Assembly: GCA_026770585.1 (NCBI GenBank)
Contig: MU646720.1
Span: forward strand, 133,072-143,821
Direction of reading: 5' to 3'
DNA from: Baffinella frigidus
Lineage: Eukaryota; Cryptophyceae; Cryptomonadales; Baffinellaceae
Length of the DNA stretch: 10,750 bases
Below are positions 6,695-10,750 of this stretch, piece after piece; positions within the stretch are counted from its first letter, which is position 1; each line of letters opens with the position of its first letter. Under the pieces are notes generated by a model, which was given only the letters and a program-made list of their open reading frames with translations, had not been told where the DNA came from and searched no databases. A program made the position numbers and the translations under genes.

Positions 6695-6862
6695 TTGCAC
6701 CGCGCGCGAGACGTCGACGAAAGGAAAGGGTATGCTCAGCGAGGTGTCGCCATGTTTTACGAGTGTGTGGGCATGCTCGTCGCTCGCGAAGAAGCTTCGT
6801 CGACCGAGCTTCACGGGAGCAGTCTCCGTCTCCCCGGAAAACGCCGCCAGAAAACCCTCCAC
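6689..6862 (-). pseudogene. Coding-like fragment ending at the telomere-like tract
   Basis: On the minus strand a frame reads FSGETETAPVKLGRRSFF, then ASDEHAHTLVKHGDTSLS and IPFPFVDVSRAVQL, and stops at TAA (6689-6691). Roughly three quarters of the third positions of the last 34 codons are G or C, and the amino-acid mix looks like real protein. The stop is supplied by the telomere-like repeat itself (CTC TAA ACCC). No start codon or recognised domain. Probably a truncated exon or captured gene fragment; function unknown. Confidence 0.35.
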
Positions 6863-6885
6863 CCCCCTCCCCCAACCCCAGGCGC

Positions 6886-6978
6886 CACCAGCACGAAGTC
6901 GGCCTCGACCCCCCCTCGTACGTCTGCCCCTGGTACATGACCGACGAGGGCAAGTCCGCCGCGCGAGGCGGCGTGTAG
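6886..6978 (+). pseudogene. Possible second coding-like fragment in the GC-rich island
   Basis: A plus-strand frame reads HEVGLDPPSYVCPWYMTDEG then KSAARGGV before TAG at 6976. Almost all third positions are C or G, and the frame continues GC-rich past the stop (DIAAAEGRGRERKRR). The minus strand in the same codon phase is also GC3-rich (SYTPPRAADLPSSVMYQGQ), so the strand is uncertain. Together with 6689-6862 it forms a GC-rich island (about 6695-7148) between telomere-like tracts. It could be a broken gene or one with introns; no family is recognised. Confidence 0.25.
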
Positions 6979-7148
6979 GACATCGCGGCGGCCGAGGGCC
7001 GGGGCAGAGAGCGGAAGCGCCGCCCCCGCCGCCCGCGACGCCCCGCGCGCCCCGCGGGAGCCGCCCGGCCACCAGCACCCCCGAGCTGGATAGAGGCTGC
7101 TTGGGAGGCTCCAGCTCGTCGTGTGAGAGGGAGGAGCGCCCGGAGGCC

Positions 7149-7552
7149 TGGTTTAGGGTTTGAGGTTTGGGGTTTGGGGTTTGGGGTTTGGGGTTTGGGG
7201 TTTGGGGTTTGGGGTTTAGGGTTGAGGGTTTATGGGTTGAGGGTTTAGGGTTTAGGTTTTAGGTTCTAGGGTTCATGGATTAGGGTTGAGGGTTGAGGAT
7301 TGAGGGTTTAGGGTTTAGGGTTTAGGGTTAGGGTTGAGGGTTTAGTTTTTAGGGTTTAGGGTTTAGGGTTCAGGGTTTAGGGTTTAGGGTTTAGGGTTTA
7401 AGGGTTTGGGGTTTAGGGTTTGGGGTTTTGGTTTTTGGGTTTAGGGTTTAGGGTTTTGGGTTTAGGGTTTAGGGTTTTGGTTTTTGGGTTTAGGGTTTAC
7501 AGTCAATTGTTTAGGGTTCAGGGTTCAGGGTTCAGGGTTCAGGGTTCAGGGT

Positions 7553-7584
<32 letters not shown>

Positions 7585-7684
7585 GGTTTACTGTTTACGG
7601 CCAATGGTTCAGGGTCCATCTTTCAGGGTTCAGGTTTCAGGGTTCAAGGTGCAGGGCTCAAGGTTCCAGGTGTCGGGTTTCAGG
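7149..7684 (+). repeat. Long telomere-like tract with homogeneous variant blocks
   Basis: Includes seven perfect TTTGGGG (7166-7214), five TTCAGGG (7517-7551) directly followed by five TTGAGGG (7552-7586), and runs of TTTAGGG. A short non-telomeric interruption, ACAGTCAATTG (7499-7509), is echoed as TACGGCCAATGG (7596-7607). The 3' part decays into TTCAGGGTTCAAGG-type sequence before the coding-like fragment at 7680. Confidence 0.9.
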
Positions 7685-7818
7685 GTTCGACCTCGTCCGA
7701 GGTGTAGCGCGCGTCCGACGAGAGGACGTCAATGTAGAGGAGCGCCGCGTCAAGATCCTCCTTGTGGAGAGGGGCCTCGCGCGCGCGCGCGCCGACTTGA
7801 TGCCCGCGCTCTGCTCCT
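7680..7818 (-). pseudogene. Coding-like fragment (short C-terminal tail) between repeats
   Basis: The minus strand reads QEQSAGIKSARAREAPLHKE, continues DLDAALLYIDVLSSDARYTS and DEVEP, then TGA at 7680-7682. About 40 of 45 codons end in G or C, the composition is typical of a soluble acidic protein, and DLDAALLYIDVL would suit an amphipathic helix. The stop codon comes from telomere-like sequence (CCC TGA AACC). The upstream edge is exactly where an R repeat starts (7819). There is no start codon and no recognised family. The fragment has been cut at both sides by repeats. Confidence 0.45.
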
Positions 7819-7998
7819 GGGGGGGCCTGAATGTGATCCGAAAGGAAGCATGGCTTTTCTGCAGAACCAGTTCCGGTGTCCGCCTATGTTGGGAGCTCGA
7901 AGAACCTCAAGGACCAAAAGGATGTGGATCCTTTCTAGGAAGGGCGTGTCGTTGGGCCATGTTGGGGGAATTCAAAACCTAAAGGACCTAGAGGATCT
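7819..7998 (+). repeat. Repeat family R, copy D (double-bodied)
   Basis: Starts with GGGGGGGCCTGAATGTGATCC, has the standard body and tail (to about 7921), then a second body of the variant type (AGGAAGGGCGTGTCGTTGGG) also present in copy A, and a second CCTAAAGGACC tail. It looks like two retroposed units joined head to tail, or a longer master form of which others are deletions. Confidence 0.85.
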
Positions 7999-8026
7999 TA
8001 CAAGAACAAGACTATCGCCTTGCGGG

Positions 8027-8160
8027 AGGGCTCGGTGCTGGTGAAAAGGGACTGGGTCATGGCCAAAGTGGGTCGGGTCGGGGAGCTCATTCGTAGATTG
8101 TTCTCATCCCCTCAAGAGTGAGGTGGGTGTGATCTTCGATGTGAGTGTAATAAAAAGCAC
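8027..8160 (+). repeat. Dispersed repeat family P, copy 2
   Basis: Matches 5155-5267 (GGCTCGGT, GGTCGGGGAGCTCATTCG, CCTCAAGAGTG, TTCGATGTGAGTGTAATA) with scattered substitutions and an insertion near its start. It is followed within about 15 bp by an R copy, which suggests P and R may belong to one larger unit. Confidence 0.8.
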
Positions 8161-8172
8161 AAAAACACCATG

Positions 8173-8314
8173 CTGTGATCCGAAAGTTCCGGTGTTCGCC
8201 TATGTCGGGAGCTCGAAGAACACAAAGGATCTGAAGGAAGCATGGCCTTTCTACAGCACAAGTTCCGGTGTCCGCCTATGTTGGGAGCTCGAAGAACCTA
8301 AAGGACCTATAGGT
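8173..8314 (+). repeat. Repeat family R, copies E and F in tandem
   Basis: Copy E (8173-8236) lacks the middle: GTGATCCGAAAG joins directly to TTCCGGTGTTCGCC. Its tail (ACAAAGGATCTGAAGG) merges into copy F (8227-8314), which has GGAAGCATGGCCTTTCTACAG, the body, and CCTAAAGGACCTATAGG. The internal deletion and missing 5' ends are typical of decayed retroposons. Confidence 0.8.
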
Positions 8315-8372
8315 TTGCTGTTGATAAAAGGACCTGAAGGTTCCATCCCCTCAAGCTACACAGCAGACTTCA

Positions 8373-8525
8373 AAGGGATTTTGAATAACCCCTACGCGAT
8401 ATGACCTAGGACCCTGCGGTAGGCAACCCGTAGTGACATAGGGGGGTTCCTACGGATAAGGTAACCGAAATTCGGCCCAAAATGGGCCGAAAATTCCTTC
8501 GAAGCCCGCCTTGTGGAGTGCGGTG
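8373..8525 (+). repeat. Repeat family X, copy 1, with 9-bp/3-base hairpin
   Basis: Aligns along about 150 bp with 9711-9862. Shared blocks are GGATTTTG/GAATTTTG, GGCAACCCGTA/GGCAATCCGTA, GACAT, GTTCCTACG, CCTTCG, CCCGC and TGTGG. At the corresponding place each copy has a perfect short hairpin, but the sequences differ: here TTCGGCCCA-AAA-TGGGCCGAA (8471-8491). CCTAGGACCCTGCGGTAGG (8405-8423) nearly equals the core of the M elements. No coding evidence; could be a mobile element or a structured non-coding RNA. Confidence 0.6.
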
Positions 8526-8639
8526 GAAAGTTTTTCTACACTAAAAATCGCGGACTTGTATTTCAGTTAAAAGAGGTTAAAAGGGAAATCAATCGGGTAA
8601 TTTCTGGACTTGACTGCAATTTGGATCTCACTGACGGTA

Positions 8640-8677
8640 CAAACTGGACGCGACTGGTAACGGTCGCGTCCAGTTTG
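8640..8677. other. Perfect 15-bp inverted repeat, 8-base loop
   Basis: CAAACTGGACGCGAC (8640-8654) pairs perfectly with GTCGCGTCCAGTTTG (8663-8677) around TGGTAACG. It lies in the otherwise featureless 8530-8780 stretch. Role unknown. Confidence 0.75.
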
Positions 8678-8783
8678 CGTAAATTGTACTCGACCTGTTT
8701 GTCCACTCGAGCATGGGAAATTGGAGCCACTCGGTGAAATGTAAAGCACCTTGAATTTGAAGTACGGGACCAGGATTTTCTGT

Positions 8784-8884
8784 GGCTATGGTGGGTGTTA
8801 AAAAAACCAAAGGACCTAAAACAAAATCAGTTTCGTGTTTGCCTAAGTTGGGAGCTCGAAAAACCTAAAGGAGCTTAAGGGCCT
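8784..8884 (+). repeat. Repeat family R, copy G (diverged)
   Basis: Begins in CTATGGTGGGTGTTAAAAAA with a CCAAAGGACCTAAAAC tail-like segment. It then has TTTCGTGTTTGCCTAAGTTG, GGGAGCTCGAAAAACC and TAAAGGAGCTTAAGGGCCTG. The 5' half is missing. It meets an opposite-strand copy tail to tail at about 8884. Confidence 0.65.
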
Positions 8885-8984
8885 GAAACTGGTACTGCAC
8901 GAAAGCCCTGCTTTCTTTCAGATCGCATCAAGCCCCCCGGTGCAGAGGATCGAAGCAGAGCCCGGCTAAAGGGTGTATCAGAGA
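8884..8984 (-). repeat. Repeat family R, copy I, inverted 5' half
   Basis: On the minus strand it reads GATACACCCTTTAGCCGGG, TCTGCACCGGGGGGCTTGAT, GCGATCTGAAAGAAAGCAGG, then TGCAG and ACCAGTTTC, the 5' half of family R including the upstream extension of copy C. It is the only inverted copy seen and ends where copy G's tail ends. Confidence 0.7.
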
Positions 8985-9063
8985 GGGATGAGATTGGGGC
9001 TTGCCCTTGTGTTACGTACATGTGTATCTCGAATACAAAAAAACGCCGCCCAAGGACCAGTCG

Positions 9064-9212
9064 TATCTCAGCAAAGGACTTTTAGAAGTCGTTTTCCTAA
9101 GTCAACTCCCCCACAAATCCGTCAACTTATTATTTTCTCTACGCATAAGTTGACGGATTTGTAGGGGAGTTGACTTTAGGAAAAGGACTTCTAAAAGTCC
9201 TTTTCTGAGATA
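9064..9212. mobile_element. 149-bp foldback element (67/68-base arms)
   Basis: The left arm 9064-9130 and right arm 9145-9212 are complementary over about 64 of 68 positions with one single-base indel, around a 14-base loop. The ends read TATCTCAG...CTGAGATA, so TCTCAG/CTGAGA may be flanked by a duplicated TA. The arms contain GTCAACTC and CAAATCCGTCAACTTAT. The shape is that of a foldback MITE; its RNA would form a long hairpin able to feed a small-RNA pathway. An M element starts 11 bp downstream. Confidence 0.85.
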
Positions 9213-9222
9213 AAGTCGGCGG

Positions 9223-9330
9223 TACAGGGGTACCTCGCTCATAAGAAAGCCCCCCCCCTCCCTAGGACTACCACGGGGCCCTAGGCATAACCCTACTGTA
9301 GGGTCCTAGGAGGAGGCGTTTTTTTATGGG
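9223..9330 (-). mobile_element. M-family element M3, right end lost
   Basis: The left end TACAGGGGTACCTCGCTCAT is perfect. The inside (C-run, CCTAGGACTACC, CCCTACTGTAGGGTCCTAGG) matches the family in the M2 orientation. The right terminal repeat decays at GTTTTTTTATGGGATCC instead of GTTTCTTATGAGCGAGG, so this copy is truncated or mutated and lacks the right TA. Confidence 0.8.
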
Positions 9331-9376
9331 ATCCACTTCTGCTGAGAGGGACGACCGGCCGACCAGCAGTTAGTAC

Positions 9377-9482
9377 AGGGGGGCTTGATGTGATCCGAAA
9401 GGAAGCATGGCCTTTCTACAGAACCAGTTCCGGTGTCCGCCTATGATGAGAGCTTGAAGAACCTGAAGGACCTAAAGGTTAG
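9377..9482 (+). repeat. Repeat family R, copy H
   Basis: Nearly consensus: GGGGGGCTTGATGTGATCC, GAAAGGAAGCATGGCC, AACCAGTTCCGGTGTCCGCC, a diverged TATGATGAGAGCTTGAAGAA and the tail CCTGAAGGACCTAAAGG. Confidence 0.85.
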
Positions 9483-9505
9483 TGTGACCGACGAGTACCA
9501 GCGAA

Positions 9506-9560
9506 GGCTGCCCATCAGTTTTTAAACAGAAGAGAGGGCTGCCAATCATTTTTGTAACTA
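9506..9560 (+). repeat. Imperfect 31-bp tandem repeat
   Basis: GGCTGCCCATCAGTTTTT (9506) and GGCTGCCAATCATTTTTG (9537) are direct repeats separated by AAACAGAAGAGAG. The TGCC(C/A)A motif also recalls the tandem repeat at 9882. Confidence 0.7.
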
Positions 9561-9710
9561 ATAAACTGGCAGTTGGGACCAGTTTTTTTGGGTTAAAAAT
9601 TGAACAACAGACCCACACACCAGCCACTTTCAGTTTTCAAACAAACACTGGTACTTATGAGACTGGCTGATTGGTTCTTTTCGGCCAAACTACCAGCAGT
9701 CCACCCAGCG

Positions 9711-9862
9711 CAGGAATTTTGTGAACAGCCCACGCGTGGATACTGCATACGGCCTTACAGTGGGCAATCCGTAAGGACATGGGATTGTTCCTACGAAAAT
9801 CCTAAATGGTTCTTGGTGGCTTAGCCACCAAGAATGCCTTCGTATCCCGCTCTGTGGCTCGC
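9711..9862 (+). repeat. Repeat family X, copy 2, with 11-bp/3-base hairpin
   Basis: Partner of 8373-8525. The hairpin here is TTCTTGGTGGC-TTA-GCCACCAAGAA (9810-9834), unrelated in sequence to that of copy 1 but ending at nearly the same distance before the shared CCTTCG and CCCGC..TGTGG blocks. A plus-strand frame overlapping this element (9600-9824) has no recognisable domain and ends inside the hairpin, so it is not called. Confidence 0.6.
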
Positions 9863-9881
9863 ACAGGAGGTTGCTGAGAAA

Positions 9882-9967
9882 TATGGGTTGCCAACCTTCA
9901 AAGCTTTATGGGTTGCCAACCTTTAAAACTGATAGGTCGCCAAGTGCAAACTGAATGGTCGCCTTGA
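9882..9967 (+). repeat. Degenerate ~25-bp tandem repeat
   Basis: Units begin TATGGGTTGCCAACC (9882 and 9907, exactly 25 bp apart), then GATAGGTCGCCAAG (9931) and GAATGGTCGCCTTG (about 9953). Divergence increases along the array. Confidence 0.8.
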
Positions 9968-10032
9968 CTCGTCGGCCACGGCTGAGAGCGGACCTCCAGG
10001 CAAGGTCCACTTAGTAGCCATACACAGCCAGG

Positions 10033-10137
10033 TATCCCTTAAGGGCCCATGCCGCCAAATTTGACGGCCAAGAGGTCCTAGGCAGGTCCTAGGGCCCTAC
10101 GGTAGGGCGTGTGAGCCTACTGGCCACTTAAGGGATA
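10033..10137 (+). mobile_element. Short inverted-repeat element N (TA-flanked)
   Basis: The ends TATCCCTTAAGGGCCCA and TGGCCACTTAAGGGATA are complementary at 15 of 17 positions. The outermost TA at each side may be the target duplication. The inside has an imperfect GCCGCCAAATTTGACGGC hairpin and GGTCCTAGGGCCCTACGGTA, resembling the M-element core although the ends are unrelated to M. No coding capacity. Confidence 0.75.
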
Positions 10138-10330
10138 AGCCAACTGGGGGCGACTCTTCACTTAAATACATCTTTACTGAGGGATTGATAATTTATTGCC
10201 AAACAACCAGCGTCATTGCCGCACATGCTACGCATTATGCCACTTACTGTACCCCGTGTCGGCCGCTCATACGAGCATTTTCCGGATGGATTCTGACTCC
10301 ACTTCCTACACATCTTTACATGTACCTCAC
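10138..10330. other. Stretch between elements, no feature recognised
   Basis: Ordinary mixed-composition DNA between elements N and M4; no gene, repeat or strong structure seen. A small plus frame crossing into M4 (10196-10381) reads the M terminal repeat as RGTSLIRN, which shows it runs into the transposon-like end and is not an independent gene. Confidence 0.5.
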
Positions 10331-10452
10331 TACAGGGGTACCTCGCTCATAAGAAACCGCCCCTACCCTAGGACCCCATAGTAGCCCTATGCCTAGGGCT
10401 CTATGGTGGTCTTAGGGGGTGGACTGTTTCTTATGAGCGAGGTACCCCTGTA
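10331..10452 (+). mobile_element. M-family element M4 (intact ends)
   Basis: 122 bp with matching terminal inverted repeats (TACAGGGGTACCTCGCTCAT... at left, its complement at right) and TA at both edges (CAC-TA-CAGGGG, CCCCTG-TA-TTC). The core CCTAGGACCCCATAGTAGCC...CTTAGGGGG lies in the M1 orientation. Confidence 0.92.
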
Positions 10453-10619
10453 TTCAATGGTGGGAGAGTAGGGGGTGTCTTTCCTGGTCTTGACTCGGGT
10501 CACCCAAAGCATGGGACCCTTGTAGAAACCTAGACACATGTACGCCCATCCATATGAGCCTGGAACCACCCTGCGAGAGAGAAATGCTTTTATTACGGCG
10601 AACCAACACGACCACCATG

Positions 10620-10741
10620 TACAGGGGTACTTCGCTGCTAAGAAACCGCCCTCCCCCCTGCGACAACCACAAGACCCTAGGCACAGGCCTACTGTAGGGT
10701 CCAAGGGGGGAGCGATTTCTTATGAGCGAGGTACCCCTGTA
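10620..10741 (-). mobile_element. M-family element M5
   Basis: 122 bp. The left end TACAGGGGTACTTCGCTGCT has a few substitutions; the right end is perfect (TTTCTTATGAGCGAGGTACC, CCTGTA). The core (CCCTAGGCACAGGCCTACTG, TAGGGTCC) is in the M2 orientation. Its right TA is shared with a further M end. Confidence 0.9.
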
Positions 10742-10750
10742 CAGGGGTAC
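10740..10750. mobile_element. Start of another M-family element (M6), cut by window end
   Basis: TACAGGGGTAC directly follows the end of M5, sharing its TA. This is the first 11 bases of a family terminal repeat, so a sixth copy or a tandem M array probably continues beyond the window. Confidence 0.6.

Noticed and set aside
7580-8404. Plus frames reading MAFLQNQ and WELEEPKGP-like sequence
   Set aside because: These are translations of the R repeat recurring in any frame that crosses a copy; not independent genes.
8884-8984. tRNA gene or tRNA-derived head in the 5' extension of family R
   Set aside because: GCTTCGATCC only loosely matches a B box and no cloverleaf could be drawn.
9600-9824. 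74-codon plus-strand frame
   Set aside because: Ends inside the X hairpin, no domain, ordinary composition; considered chance.
10393-10704. Minus frames containing RGTSLIRN or SEVPLY
   Set aside because: These peptides are translations of the M terminal inverted repeats and cross element boundaries.

Overview
The window looks like nuclear DNA of a eukaryote, probably a unicellular alga or protist. It contains several tracts of degenerate (T)TTAGGG-type heptamers, the telomere repeat type of plants, many algae and some alveolates. It also has dense short non-autonomous transposon-like repeats and few, isolated, GC-rich coding stretches. No bacterial operon structure, Shine-Dalgarno pattern, rRNA, tRNA or CRISPR array was seen. 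The lineage cannot be fixed from sequence alone; a secondary-plastid alga (for example a cryptophyte) is only a hunch.

Layout: 1-108 is degenerate CCCTAAA-type repeat, then a 31-bp duplication and a purine-only tract. 370-1600 holds one dispersed-repeat copy and several small tandem or palindromic clusters. 1601-2074 is a telomere-like tract carrying a 175-bp tandem duplication. 2077-3480 has a coding-like fragment, hairpins and two short inverted-repeat elements (M1, M2). A short telomere-like tract (3477-3558) precedes the one convincing gene, a WD40 beta-propeller protein on the minus strand (3602-4687, frame open to 4846). 4850-5650 is repeat-bearing non-coding DNA. 5660-6252 is an inverted-repeat-bounded block embedded in telomere-like sequence. 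6253-7684 is telomere-like DNA interrupted by a GC-rich island (about 6695-7148). A second coding fragment (7680-7818) follows. From 7819 to the end there is no supported gene, only a mosaic of repeat families: a SINE-like family (R), a paired family with exchanged hairpins (X), a 149-bp foldback, and TA-flanked inverted-repeat elements (M, N). The last M copies sit back to back at the window edge.

The WD40 protein is the only gene whose function class can be named, as a scaffold for protein interactions. Nothing in the window shows genes acting together. The main interest lies in repeat biology. Several small palindromic families, all apparently at TA dinucleotides, share an internal core. 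One repeat family keeps a hairpin in place while its sequence differs. Fragments with strong coding character end exactly where telomere-like DNA begins.
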